From a candidate division KSB1 bacterium (lineage in GTDB: Bacteria > Zhuqueibacterota > Zhuqueibacteria > Zhuqueibacterales > Zhuqueibacteraceae), in contig JAPDPX010000013.1 in the NCBI GenBank assembly GCA_034506255.1, positions 1-64,000 of the forward strand: a DNA stretch of 64,000 nt. Reading direction: 5' to 3'. Shown one piece after another: positions 26,860-35,773 of this stretch. Positions within the stretch are counted from its first letter, which is position 1. The number at the start of each line of letters is the position of its first letter. Both the position numbers and the translations under genes were made by a program. The notes beneath the pieces were generated by a model. That model saw only the letters and a program-made list of their open reading frames with translations. It ran no database searches and had not been told where the DNA came from.

Positions 26860-27753
26860 TCACAGAATCGACTGGCCGAAAAGCGAGGCCAGCAGCGCGA
26901 CGGCAATGCTGGCGGTGTGATTGCGATGATCGAGAATGGGATTGACCTCCACGATGTCGATCGAACGCACCAGTTTCGAATCGGCCAGCATTTCCATGAC
27001 AAGATGGGCTTCGCGATAGGTCAGGCCGCCCGGCACGGGGGTGCCGACGCCCGGGGCATCGAGCGGATCGAGGCTGTCCATGTCCAAACTCACATGCAGC
27101 CGTGACAAATGACTCAAACGCCGCAGCGCCTCCCGCATCACGACGGAGATGCCGCGCTCATCGATTTCGCGCATGGTGTAGACGGTGACGCCACTTTGCT
27201 TCAGCAGGATTTTTTCCAGCGGGTCGAGGTCGCGCACCGCAATCAGCACGAGATCCGGGGGCCGGAGTTTGGCGCCCGGCCGGCCGAGATTGACCAGCTC
27301 CGGCGCGCCCTGCCCCATGAGCGCGGCGAGCGGCATGCCGTGAATGTTGCCGCTTGGCGAGCTCTCCGGTGTGTTGAAGTCACCGTGGGCGTCGATCCAC
27401 AACACGCCGGCGGGTGAATCGTGCGTGATGCCGCCGATGGTGCCGGCGGCGATCGAATGATCGCCACCGAGAAACAACGGAATCTTGCCGGCGGCAATCG
27501 CTTCGCGGCCAAGTTGATAAACGGTCTCGCAGGTTTTGACCACCGTCGGCAGGAACCGGATGCCGCCTTCACGCGGCAGGATGGCGCGATCTTCCACCGG
27601 CACGTTGCCATAATCTTCGATTTCGTGCCCGAGTTGCAACAGGCGGTCATACAAGCCGGCGTAGCGCAGGGCGCTCGGCCCCATGTCCACGCCGCGCCGG
27701 GACTGCCCGAGGTCCATGGGCACACCAATCACGCGAATGGTAACAGCCGACAT
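26860..27753 (-). CDS. rocF: Arginase (ureohydrolase family)
   Basis: 297 residues from ATG 27753 with AGGAG upstream. All manganese-binding motifs of the ureohydrolase family are visible: GGDHSIAAG, DAHGDFNTPE and SLDMDSLDP. The opening IRVIGVPMDLGQSRRGVDMGPSALR and the overall spacing fit arginase (L-arginine to ornithine plus urea) better than agmatinase or formiminoglutamase. It probably shares a transcript with the small lipoprotein gene 60 bases upstream. No urease or ornithine pathway gene is adjacent. Confidence 0.9.
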   Translation of the reverse strand: MSAVTIRVIGVPMDLGQSRRGVDMGPSALRYAGLYDRLLQLGHEIEDYGNVPVEDRAILPREGGIRFLPTVVKTCETVYQLGREAIAAGKIPLFLGGDHSIAAGTIGGITHDSPAGVLWIDAHGDFNTPESSPSGNIHGMPLAALMGQGAPELVNLGRPGAKLRPPDLVLIAVRDLDPLEKILLKQSGVTVYTMREIDERGISVVMREALRRLSHLSRLHVSLDMDSLDPLDAPGVGTPVPGGLTYREAHLVMEMLADSKLVRSIDIVEVNPILDHRNHTASIAVALLASLFGQSIL

Positions 27754-27812
27754 CTCCGCTTGCTCCTTGCGATTGACAATGATCTTCCCGACGGCAGGGT
27801 GTGCGTCCAATC

Positions 27813-28166
27813 CTATTTTTTCTTTTTGGGCTCATCCTCGTAAACCATCACGCCGAAATTCTTGTTGGCGATGGTGATGCCGATTTTGAGCCTGCCGCGC
27901 ACGGTGATTTCCTGGCCCTCGAAGGGCACGCGGTTGTACGGCTTCACCCAAATCTCTCCGGTGTCATCCGTGATCTTCACCAGGCTCTGCCCGAGGATGG
28001 GAATTGCGAAAGTCGAAGTCACTTTGCCTTTCACCGTCACCGGTTGTTCGTTGTACTTGCCGGGGTTGGCGGTCAGCTCGCTGATTTTCATCCGACCCGC
28101 GGCGCAGGCGGTGAGCAGAGAGACGGCTCCCAGCAACAGCATGACGGTGCGAAGCATGGCAACCAT
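27813..28166 (-). CDS. Small lipoprotein with OB-fold-like domain
   Basis: 117 residues after a strong GAGGAGG site. A signal peptide ends in the lipobox LLTAC (Cys21). The mature part reads like an OB-fold: ISELTANPGKYNEQPVTVKGKV, LVKITDDTGEIWVKP, EGQEITVRGRLKIG, and ends in a lysine run. Such small OB-like lipoproteins occur widely and have no assigned role. Probably co-transcribed with arginase. Confidence 0.82.
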   Translation of the reverse strand: MVAMLRTVMLLLGAVSLLTACAAGRMKISELTANPGKYNEQPVTVKGKVTSTFAIPILGQSLVKITDDTGEIWVKPYNRVPFEGQEITVRGRLKIGITIANKNFGVMVYEDEPKKKK

Positions 28167-28626
28167 GATTTTCCTCCTCGTCAGGTCAGTTGTGGCGCAT
28201 CATGATCAACCCGCGTGCCTTGGCGGGTGGGGCGTTTGCTGCGAAAAGAAACCGGCGCAATTTGCCTTTTGCCCGTGAAAACCGCAAGGGAAAACTGGTG
28301 CGCCGCGTGCTCCCTGCGCAATGTGTGGGGCAGCGCAGGCATCCCAGCCTGTAGACGAAATGTCTGCGCCATGTCCCCAGGTGTTACCGAGGCAGTATCG
28401 CGCTGCGAGACCCCGTCCGTTGGGTGTGGCGTGCGAGTTGGCAGGCCTGCAGACAGGACTGCGGCATGTCGTTCGCCGCAAATACTCGAGGCATAGCCGC
28501 GCCGTCGCCTCCTTCCGGACTGGCAGACGCCGTCATCATGCTGCCACGCGGGAAACCCTCTCCCGGCAAAGGCATTCCGGCAAAGTTTGCACGGCGGTCT
28601 GCTTCAATGCATGCACAGGAGCAAGG
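28167..28626. other. Divergent intergenic region with repeats
   Basis: About 460 bases. It contains the palindromic repeat (28331-28400) and a partial second unit near 28444-28470. The open frame that extends the aminotransferase upstream through this region is not considered coding. Confidence 0.45.
28331..28400 (+). repeat. Dispersed palindromic repeat, copy 3 (long form)
   Basis: GCGCAGGC-ATCCCA-GCCTGT, then AGAC-GAAAT-GTCT, then CATGTCCCCAGGTGTTACC and GAGGCAGTATCGC. The order of blocks equals that of the copy at 20279-20346 read in reverse. Confidence 0.6.
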
Positions 28627-29823
28627 ATGATGTTTTCCTCGCGCTTCACGTGGAGCCTCCACGCCAATCGTTTGTCCCGTGTGCTGGAAGCCCGGCATGC
28701 GGCCGGCCAGGATGTGCTCGATCTCACGGAATCGAATCCCACCCGGGCCGGCTTCGATTACTCGGCAGAGACGATTCTGGCCGCGCTGGCGCAGCCGCAG
28801 GCGTTGGTGTATGAGCCGTCGCCACGCGGTTTGTCCCCCGCGCGGGCGGCGATTGCCGGCTACTATGCTTCTCTCGGCCATGCCGTTGATCCGGAGGCGC
28901 TGCATCTTACTGCGAGCACCAGTGAAGCCTACGCCTTTCTCTTCAAGTTGCTCGCCGATCCCGGAGACGAGGTGCTGGCACCACAGCCGAGTTATCCGCT
29001 GTTCGATTTTCTCACTGCGCTGGAGGCGGTGAAGCTGTTGCATTATCCCCTGCATCATGACAGGCAGGCGGGCTGGCGTATCGATTTGGAACGGCTGGCA
29101 GCCATGATCAGCACCAAAACACGCGCGCTGCTTGTCGTCAACCCCAACAATCCCACCGGCTCCTTTCTCAAACAGGAGGAACGTCAGGCTTTGAACGCGC
29201 TGTGCCGCGAGTATGATTTGGCCTTGATCAGTGACGAAGTTTTTGCCGACTACGGCCATGGTGATGATCCGCAGCGCGTGACCACGCTGATCGACAATCA
29301 CGCCGTCCTGACCTTTGTGCTCGGCGGGCTGTCCAAGACGCTCGGTCTGCCGCAGATGAAGCTGGCCTGGATTCACGTGGCCGGCCCGGCCGACCTGGCG
29401 GTGGAAGCCCGGGAGCGCCTCGATTTCATTGCCGACACCTATCTTTCCGTGGGCACGCCCGTGCAACAGGCGACGCCGCGCCTGCTGGCGTTGCGCCGGG
29501 AAATACAGCAGCAGATTCGGCAGCGCGTGGCCGCCAATGAGCGGCATTTGCGCGAACAATGCCATGGACGACACGGAGTCAGGCTGTTGCCGCGTGAGGG
29601 CGGCTGGTATGCCGTGCTCGCGCTGCCGCCGTCCGTGCGTGAGGAGGAATTCACGCTTGCTCTGCTCGCGCAGGATCATGTCCTGGTGCATCCGGGCTAT
29701 TTTTTTGATTTCGCGCAGGAGGGTTTCCTGGTGGTGAGCTTGTTGACGCGGCCGGCGGTGTTGCAGGAGGGGACGACACGCCTGCTGGCGCGCCTCGCGC
29801 GCGGGTGGGATTTGAGATGGTGA
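28627..29823 (+). CDS. PLP-dependent class I/II aminotransferase
   Basis: 398 residues from ATG 28627 (or 28630), with AGGAG just upstream. Fold type I hallmarks are present: LTESNPTRAGFDY at the start, PSYPLFDF, NPNNPTGSF, the aspartate in ISDEVFADYG, and the PLP lysine in GGLSKTLGLPQMKLAWI. The sequence belongs to the aspartate/alanine aminotransferase-like superfamily; the substrate cannot be decided. An open frame runs about 300 bases further upstream through a repeat and is rejected as N-terminal sequence. Confidence 0.9.
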   Translation: MMFSSRFTWSLHANRLSRVLEARHAAGQDVLDLTESNPTRAGFDYSAETILAALAQPQALVYEPSPRGLSPARAAIAGYYASLGHAVDPEALHLTASTSEAYAFLFKLLADPGDEVLAPQPSYPLFDFLTALEAVKLLHYPLHHDRQAGWRIDLERLAAMISTKTRALLVVNPNNPTGSFLKQEERQALNALCREYDLALISDEVFADYGHGDDPQRVTTLIDNHAVLTFVLGGLSKTLGLPQMKLAWIHVAGPADLAVEARERLDFIADTYLSVGTPVQQATPRLLALRREIQQQIRQRVAANERHLREQCHGRHGVRLLPREGGWYAVLALPPSVREEEFTLALLAQDHVLVHPGYFFDFAQEGFLVVSLLTRPAVLQEGTTRLLARLARGWDLRW

Positions 29824-29864
29824 AGATTGCCGGATTTTTCGGCATCAGAGCATTGGCTGTGCCA

Positions 29865-29897
29865 CACCGTCCGGATCTTCCCGAGATCCGGACGGTG
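29865..29897. terminator. Bidirectional hairpin between convergent genes
   Basis: Perfect 14-base arms CACCGTCCGGATCT (29865-29878) and AGATCCGGACGGTG (29884-29897) with a 5-base loop, placed between the aminotransferase and the converging symporter gene. A short A-run follows on the right, giving a weak U-tract for the reverse transcript. Confidence 0.65.
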
Positions 29898-30008
29898 CAA
29901 AAACGAAGGGGATGACGCACCGAATGACAGAATCCTGCTCGTGCAAATGAACGAGCCACACATGCTCTCCGCGAACATGGTGGCTTTGAGCTTTGCTGTC
30001 TGACGCGT

Positions 30009-31370
30009 TCACGTTTTCTCGTTGGAGAAATGCTTCTTGGTTTCTGCCACAATCACGCCCGACAGCGCCAACAATCCAATGAGATTGGGGATCGCCATGA
30101 GGCCGTTCATCAAATCCGCCAGTGACCACACCAGCTGCAACTGGGCCACGGCTCCGACGGCGACAAAGATGGAAAACACCACGCGATACGGTTTGATCGA
30201 CTTGACGCCGAACAAGTACTCGACGGATTTCTCGCCATAGTAGCTCCATCCCAGCAGGGTGGAGTAGGCGAACAGAATCAAGCCGACGGCAACGATCAAC
30301 CCGCCACTCTCGCCGGGCAGACCGGTGCTGAACGCGGCGGTGGTGAGCTGGGCGCCGGTTTTGCCCGTGGTCCACACGCCGGTGGCGATGATCGTGAAGC
30401 CGGTGATGCTGCACACCACGATGGTGTCGATGAAGGTCTGCGTCATCGAAACGAGCGCCTGGGTCACGGGGTTTTTCGTTTGCGCGGCGGCCGCGGCGAT
30501 CGGTGAGCTGCCCAAGCCGGATTCATTGGAGAACACGCCGCGCGCCACGCCGTAGCGAATGCCCTGCAGCACCGTGGCGCCGGCAAATCCGCCGATGGCC
30601 GCACTCGGGGTGAAGGCATCACTCAGCACATACAGCACGATATCGGGAATGCCGCGCCAGTTGATCAACAGCACGAGCAGCCCGCCGAGCATGTACAGCA
30701 CGATCATGACCGGCACGAGCACGCTGGCGGTGCGGGCAATGCTGCGAATGCCGCCGAGAATGACCAGGGCGGTGGCGACCGCCAGCACGATGCCGGTGGC
30801 GGCATGCGGCACGCCGAAGGAGCTGTGCATGGCATCCGCCACGGAATTGGATTGCACCATGTTGCCGATGCCGAACGCCGCAATCGCGGCGAACAGCGCG
30901 AACAGCATGCCGAGAAATTTGCCCAGGCGCGGATTCTTCAGGCCACGCGACAGGTAGTACATCGGGCCGCCGCTCATCATGCCGTTCTCGTCCACCACGC
31001 GATACTTGACCGCCAGCACGGCTTCGGCATACTTGGTGGCCATGCCGAACAAGCCGGTGATCCACATCCAAAACAGCGCCCCCGGCCCGCCGGAGGCGAT
31101 TGCCGTTGCCACACCCGCGATGTTGCCGGTGCCGACGGTGGCCGCCAGCGCCGTCATCAGCGCCTGGAAATGGCTGATGTCGCCGGCCGCATGGCTGTCC
31201 TCTTTGCGTTTGATGAGTGCCAGATAGAGTGAATGCTTGAGCGTGCGAAACTGCAGGCCACGCAACAGGAAGGTGAGATAAATGCCGGTGCCCACCAGCA
31301 ACACCAACATCGGGGGTCCCCAAACGTAACTACTGGCCGTGTTGATCCAATTCAAAAGCTCGTTTTGCAT
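30009..31370 (-). CDS. AGCS-family sodium:alanine/glycine symporter
   Basis: 453 residues, about eleven hydrophobic helices, no signal peptide. Family segments include GPPMLVLLVGTGIYLTFLLRGLQ at the start, GTGNIAGVATAIASGGPGALFWMW, TKYAEAVLAVKYR, GGPMYYLSRGL and GLGSSPIAAAAA. AGCS carriers import alanine or glycine with sodium. The AAGGAGGAGG site of this gene overlaps the stop region of the upstream site-2 protease gene (stop-to-start gap about 10 bases), so the two are co-transcribed. Confidence 0.93.
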   Translation of the reverse strand: MQNELLNWINTASSYVWGPPMLVLLVGTGIYLTFLLRGLQFRTLKHSLYLALIKRKEDSHAAGDISHFQALMTALAATVGTGNIAGVATAIASGGPGALFWMWITGLFGMATKYAEAVLAVKYRVVDENGMMSGGPMYYLSRGLKNPRLGKFLGMLFALFAAIAAFGIGNMVQSNSVADAMHSSFGVPHAATGIVLAVATALVILGGIRSIARTASVLVPVMIVLYMLGGLLVLLINWRGIPDIVLYVLSDAFTPSAAIGGFAGATVLQGIRYGVARGVFSNESGLGSSPIAAAAAQTKNPVTQALVSMTQTFIDTIVVCSITGFTIIATGVWTTGKTGAQLTTAAFSTGLPGESGGLIVAVGLILFAYSTLLGWSYYGEKSVEYLFGVKSIKPYRVVFSIFVAVGAVAQLQLVWSLADLMNGLMAIPNLIGLLALSGVIVAETKKHFSNEKT

Positions 31371-31379
31371 TCCTCCTCC

Positions 31380-32468
31380 TTATCCTGCCTTTTTTTCCAG
31401 CGTGGAGGCCACCATGAAGTAGCGGCCGATGTTTTCCAGGGTCAGCATGCCGAGAATGCGGTTGTCGTCCACCACCGGCACGGAATCCAGCTTTTTTTCC
31501 AGCATCTCTTCGTACACGCGCGCCAGGCTGGCAAAGGGCCGCACCGCGGTGAAGCGCGTCTCCATGAAGTCGCACACCGGGGCTTCCACGCCGCGTTGAT
31601 AGATGGCCGCCATGACTTTGCTTTTGGGGAGAATGCCGACCAGCCGCTGGTTTTGCAGCACCGGGAAATCATCCTGACAGCCTTGATAGGAGTGTTCGAG
31701 CGCTTTGCGCAGGGGATCGTCGGGGGCAAGTGTGTACACGCGCGTGGACATGACACGCGCGACCGCGACGCCCTCAATCGCCTCGCGCAAGCGCACCATG
31801 CTCTCTTCACTGCCGGCGCCGGTGAAGATGAACACTGCAATCACCACCAGCCACCAATTGTTGAGGAAGAAGATGCCCGCCAGACTGAACAACACCGCGA
31901 AGATCTGGCCGATATTGCTGGCATAGCGCGTGGCGCGGCCGTAGGGATAGCGCAGCGCGAGCAACGCGCGCAGCACGCGGCCGCCATCCATCGGGAAGGC
32001 GGGAATGAGATTGAACAGCCCCATGAAAGCGTTCAGGCTGAGCATGCCGTTCCAGAAGTCTTTGCCGCTGAGATCGAAGCTCAAATGATCCACCGGCAGA
32101 CCGAGGGTTTGCAGGACAAGGTAGAGCACGATCACTGCGGCAAAGTTCACCGCCGGCCCCGCCAGCGCGATGACGATTTCCTGGCGGGGATTTTTCGGGA
32201 GATTTTCCATGCGCGCCACGCCGCCGATCGGCAACAGCACGATGTCGCGCACCACCACGCCATAGCGCAGCGCCGCCAGGCTGTGCCCGAGCTCATGCAG
32301 CAGCACGAACAGGAAGATGGTCAAAAAGAAAAGCACGGCAGCCAGGCCGGCCGCCGGGCCGCCCGCGGCGGTGTTCGTCCAGCCGACGAAAAACAGCAAC
32401 AGCAGGAAGATGGCGTGCACCTTGACTTCAATGCCGAAAATCGTGGCGAATTTGAATGACCATTTCAT
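31380..32468 (-). CDS. M50 site-2 protease with C-terminal CBS pair
   Basis: 362 residues. Five or so membrane helices contain the zinc motif LLHELGHSLAALRYG (HELGH at 58-62) and the third-ligand segment NLIPAFPMDGGRVLRALL. A tandem CBS module (about 230-355) follows the last helix. This is the SpoIVFB-like CBS group of rhomboid-unrelated intramembrane metalloproteases, whose CBS domains sense adenine nucleotides in characterised members. The substrate is unknown. It is the first gene of a two-gene unit with the AGCS symporter. Confidence 0.92.
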   Translation of the reverse strand: MKWSFKFATIFGIEVKVHAIFLLLLFFVGWTNTAAGGPAAGLAAVLFFLTIFLFVLLHELGHSLAALRYGVVVRDIVLLPIGGVARMENLPKNPRQEIVIALAGPAVNFAAVIVLYLVLQTLGLPVDHLSFDLSGKDFWNGMLSLNAFMGLFNLIPAFPMDGGRVLRALLALRYPYGRATRYASNIGQIFAVLFSLAGIFFLNNWWLVVIAVFIFTGAGSEESMVRLREAIEGVAVARVMSTRVYTLAPDDPLRKALEHSYQGCQDDFPVLQNQRLVGILPKSKVMAAIYQRGVEAPVCDFMETRFTAVRPFASLARVYEEMLEKKLDSVPVVDDNRILGMLTLENIGRYFMVASTLEKKAG

Positions 32469-32587
32469 GACAACCGTGTCCTGTGATCATGTTGCAAGGC
32501 CGTATGACGATGCAGGTAAATAGCCCGTGGGAGGCAAAGATGCAAGCAAAATGACACCGGCGCCGTAATCCGCAGTAACGCGTGGAG

Positions 32588-32622
32588 CAGCGCAGACAGC
32601 CCTGCCGGCAGACAAGGTGTCC
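32588..32622. repeat. Dispersed palindromic repeat, degenerate copy
   Basis: GCAGCGCAGACAGCCCTGCC followed by GGCAGACAAGGTGTCC matches the core of the other copies with changes in both hairpins. Confidence 0.4.
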
Positions 32623-32973
32623 AATGCTGCCAACTTTCTCACAGCGATAAAATCCAAAAGCCAAAAACACGCAAGGACGCGAAGCTGCAGGGGTTTCGTA
32701 AAGAATAACCGTTCCACCACGCTTTGACCGTGGCTTTATCCTGCGATCCTGGAGATGCTCTCTGCCGGAATACCACGGCCATGCCGTGGCAGATCAAAAA
32801 GGGGAGGGAACGGTCAGCGTGAAGATTTTTGAACCACGCCACCCGCCAAGAGCACGAGAGCAAATCCGGCGGCCTGTGTGATTTTGGTGGTGTTGAGGCT
32901 TGTTGTTGGGCAGGTGCTCCAGAAAAAACTCTTTGCGTGAGAGCTTCTTGCTTTGTTTGAAAAGTTTGTGCCT

Positions 32974-33157
32974 GAATTTTGCATGCTGGCTTGCTGTTGT
33001 CCGGAAGAAAGGGCGTGTGTGACGTGCACCCCTGCCGGAGTTGACCGCAGGTTTGCCTGCGAAATTTTTTATGCCCCACTGCCTGGGTGGTTGGGCGTTG
33101 CGATTATTGGCGTTTCTCGCGGCGGAGATCAGTTCAGTCTGGGTGCAAAATTCAGGC
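32974..33157. repeat. Longer dispersed repeat, copy 2
   Basis: Matches 19721-20020 in two blocks (32974-32999 and 33037-33157). Here the blocks are close together, and the palindromic repeat tail (33160-33215) follows directly. Confidence 0.65.
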
Positions 33158-33159
33158 AG

Positions 33160-33215
33160 TGATGCCGGACAAGATGTCTGGGCCACGTCCCAACACATAA
33201 CTGAGGCATTACGCT
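33160..33215 (+). repeat. Dispersed palindromic repeat, tail half
   Basis: ACAAGATGTCTGGGCCACGT, CCCAACACATAACTGAGGC and ATTACGCTCC match the distal half of the copies at 20279-20346 and 28331-28400. Confidence 0.55.
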
Positions 33216-33493
33216 CCGGCCATTTTTCCGCTTGATTTTTTGGTGATGATATGGTAAGCTGCGGCGCATATTTGCTGAATTTTTCGGCACACGCATGCCT
33301 CATTCCTTGTTGCTCGTCCAAAGCACATGCCGTGTTGCTCCTGCATGGCATCCTTCCATGACGGATGGCATTCCTGGAAAATTGATGAGATGAGCCGCAG
33401 ACGAGGTCCTGCCGCCGGCCAATTTTTTCGGTTGAACGCGACGGCCGGCAGACACCCCGGCGCAGTAATGAGGTCTTCTGCACTGGAAGGAAC

Positions 33494-34261
33494 GTGAAAG
33501 TGAAGCACGCCTGCAGGCGTTTCCGTTGGACCGGCCTTGCACTTTCCCAGCTTCTCTGGCTGTGGGCATCGGCGCACGGTCAGGAGTTCCCGCAGCCCGT
33601 CGGCCATGTCAATGATTTTGCCGGGGTCATCCCTGCGGGAACAGCCGCACAACTCACCGCGCTGTGCACCGAGCTCGAGCAGAAGACCGGCGCCGAGCTG
33701 GCAATCGTCACCGTAGACTCGATCGGCGATTACGACTATGTCGATTATGCCGTGCGGTTGTTTGAACGATGGGGAATCGGCAAGAAGGGGCGCGACAACG
33801 GCGTGTTGATCTTGCTCACGGTGCGCGAGCGCAAAGCCCGCATCGAAGTGGGCTACGGTTTGGAGGGCATTTTGCCCGACATTACCGTGGGCCGCATCTT
33901 CCGCCAGTACATGCTGCCCGAGTTGCGGCGCAATGATTACGGTGCCGGCCTGTTGGCGGGCGCGGCTGCTCTCGCCGGTCTGATTGCCGCCGATGCCGGC
34001 GTGGAGCTGACCGGCGCGATCCAGCCGCGGCTGCGGCGGGAGCGCGGCGCAGATAGAAGCCTGTCGATGCCGGCGCTGCTCTTCTTTTTTTTGGTGATTT
34101 TGATCCTGGCGCGCAGCGGCCTGCTCGGCCCGCTGGTGCTCTCCGGCGGTCTCGGCGGCTCCCGTCGCAGCGGCGGATTTGGCGGTGGTTTTGGCGGCGG
34201 CGGATTCGGTGGTTTTGGCGGCGGCCGCAGCGGTGGCGGTGGCGCCGGCGGCAGCTTCTGA
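33494..34261 (+). CDS. TPM-domain (YgcG-like) membrane protein with Gly-rich tail
   Basis: 255 residues, GTG start; a second GTG at 33500 is better spaced from the AAGGA site and may be the true start. A signal peptide is followed by the TPM domain (about 35-165): VGHVNDFAGVIPAGTAAQLTALC, GAELAIVTVDSIGDYDYVDYAVRLFERWGIG, DNGVLILLTVRERKARIEVGYGLEG. One membrane helix (about 193-212) and a 40-residue glycine/serine/arginine-rich tail (GGFGGGFGGGGFGGFGGG) end the protein, as is usual in YgcG homologues. TPM proteins commonly sit beside LemA, here two genes downstream. Function unknown. Confidence 0.9.
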   Translation: MKVKHACRRFRWTGLALSQLLWLWASAHGQEFPQPVGHVNDFAGVIPAGTAAQLTALCTELEQKTGAELAIVTVDSIGDYDYVDYAVRLFERWGIGKKGRDNGVLILLTVRERKARIEVGYGLEGILPDITVGRIFRQYMLPELRRNDYGAGLLAGAAALAGLIAADAGVELTGAIQPRLRRERGADRSLSMPALLFFFLVILILARSGLLGPLVLSGGLGGSRRSGGFGGGFGGGGFGGFGGGRSGGGGAGGSF

Positions 34262-34278
34262 TCGACCAGACGATCGAG

Positions 34279-35010
34279 GTGAAGATGAAAAAGATGCCCG
34301 CAGCTTCGGAGGCGATTTTTGCAGCGTATGTCCAGGACTGGCAGGCCGCAATGGGTGCCGATTTGGAGGCGGTTATTCTCTACGGCAGCGCGGCGCGCGG
34401 CGAATATGCCGCCGACCAATCCGATATCAATTTCCTGATCGTACTCACGCCCGCCGGCATGACGCGGCTGCGGCAGGCCATCCCGCTCACCGCCAAATGG
34501 CAGCAGCGCGCGATGGTCACGCCGCTGGTGCTCACCCGCGCTTTTCTGCAGGCCTCGCGCGACAGTTTTCCCATCGAGTTGCTCAGCATGCAATGCCATC
34601 ACCGCGTGCTCTTCGGCGAAGACGTGTTGTCGCGGTTGGAAATCGCGCCCGCGCATTTGCGGCTGCAACTCGAGCGCGAAATCAAAGGCAAGCTCGTGCA
34701 TCTGTGGAAGGGGCTGCTTGGCCGGGGCCAGGATCGCCAGGCGCTGCTGGCGCTGCTGCGGGCCTCGATCAACGATTTTTACGCGCTGTTCGAAGCGTTC
34801 TTGTTTCTCAAAGGCGAAGCGATTCCCGCCACCCGCCAGGAGAGTTTTCTCAAAGTTGCCGCCCTTGCCAATTTGGATACCGGTTTCATCGCCCCGCTGT
34901 TCCGGCTGCAAACAGGCAGCGCACGGCCCTATCGCGAAGAGCTGTGGCAGCTCACGGAAGATTACATCGCGCAGATCACAAAACTGACCGAGTACATCGA
35001 CCACATGTAG
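34279..35010 (+). CDS. MNT-type nucleotidyltransferase-domain protein
   Basis: 243 residues; GTG 34279 or the ATG two codons on, both near a GAGGTGA site. The N-terminal third has the minimal nucleotidyltransferase motif ILYGSAARGEY with SDINFLIVL: the usual DxD is DxN (Asp49, Asn51, counted from GTG 34279). The rest is helical (KLVHLWKGLLGRGQDRQALL), resembling the C-terminal helical part of aminoglycoside-type nucleotidyltransferases. It lies 17 bases after the TPM gene and 34 before LemA. The Asn substitution leaves catalytic competence open, though DxN variants occur in this superfamily. Confidence 0.8.
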   Translation: MKMKKMPAASEAIFAAYVQDWQAAMGADLEAVILYGSAARGEYAADQSDINFLIVLTPAGMTRLRQAIPLTAKWQQRAMVTPLVLTRAFLQASRDSFPIELLSMQCHHRVLFGEDVLSRLEIAPAHLRLQLEREIKGKLVHLWKGLLGRGQDRQALLALLRASINDFYALFEAFLFLKGEAIPATRQESFLKVAALANLDTGFIAPLFRLQTGSARPYREELWQLTEDYIAQITKLTEYIDHM

Positions 35011-35044
35011 GTTTTCCCCCATCTGACTGAAGGAGGAATGGAGC

Positions 35045-35659
35045 ATGAGCAAAAAGTTTCTCATCGGCGTGGGCATCATCGTGCTGCTGGTGCTTTTCGT
35101 CTACAGCTTTTTCTCGGGAAACTACAACAAGCTGGTGAGCCTGGACGAGGGCGTGAAGCAGGCCTGGGCGGAGGTGCAAAACAACTATCAGCGCCGCGCC
35201 GATTTGATTCCGAATTTGGTGGAGACGGTGAAGGGCGCCGCCAAGTTCGAACAGGAGACGCTGCAGAAAGTGATCGAAGCGCGCAGCAATGCCACACGCC
35301 CGGAGATCAATGCCGAAAATGTGCTCAACGACCCGCAGGCGTTTCAGCGGTTTCAACAGGCGCAGGACAATCTCGGCGCGGCGCTCAGCCGCCTGCTGGT
35401 CGTGGTCGAGCGCTATCCCGAGCTGAAGGCCAATCAAAACTACCTCGATCTGCAAACCCAGCTCGAAGGCACGGAGAACCGCCTCACCACGGCACGCCGG
35501 CGCTTCAATGAAGCCGTGCAGACTTACAACAGCATGGCGCGCACTTTCCCGGTGAACTTGATTGCCGGCATGTTCGGCTTCCAGCAACGGCCTTATTTCG
35601 AAGCCTCCGCCGCAGCGCAGCGGGCCCCGCGCGTCGATTTCGGCGGCGATAAAAACTAG
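35045..35659 (+). CDS. lemA: LemA-family protein
   Basis: 204 residues after a strong AAGGAGG site. One N-terminal membrane helix (about 5-23), then the LemA core NKLVSLDEGVKQAWAEVQNNYQRRADLIPNL, VETVKGAAKFEQETLQKVIEAR and TARRRFNEAVQTYNSMARTFP. LemA proteins are membrane-anchored helical bundles of unknown biochemical role. The last gene of the TPM/nucleotidyltransferase/LemA operon. Confidence 0.93.
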   Translation: MSKKFLIGVGIIVLLVLFVYSFFSGNYNKLVSLDEGVKQAWAEVQNNYQRRADLIPNLVETVKGAAKFEQETLQKVIEARSNATRPEINAENVLNDPQAFQRFQQAQDNLGAALSRLLVVVERYPELKANQNYLDLQTQLEGTENRLTTARRRFNEAVQTYNSMARTFPVNLIAGMFGFQQRPYFEASAAAQRAPRVDFGGDKN

Positions 35660-35773
35660 CGAGTCCGCCGGGATGCTCCGGCGAAAGCAGAAGCGCCACG
35701 GGAATACTCACCATGATTTCGCGGGATTTCGAGTTTCACGGGCAAAAGCCCGACGCAATCGCAAGGATGCCGC

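Larger units (their letters stand above)
32469..33493. other. Kilobase gene-free region with repeats
   Basis: About 1 kb between divergent operons. It holds a palindromic repeat fragment (32588-32622), a copy of the longer repeat (32974-33157) and the tail of the palindromic repeat (33160-33215). No open frame shows a family pattern. Confidence 0.5.

Noticed and set aside
25931..26863. Upstream extension of the kelch protein frame to 26863.
   Set aside because: It is antisense to the DUF192 gene and does not look like protein; the signal peptide and ribosome binding site are at 25930.
28215..28240. GGGTGGG-N4-TTGCT resembling a sigma-54 promoter before the aminotransferase.
   Set aside because: The -24 side lacks CAC and the site is about 390 bases from the start codon.
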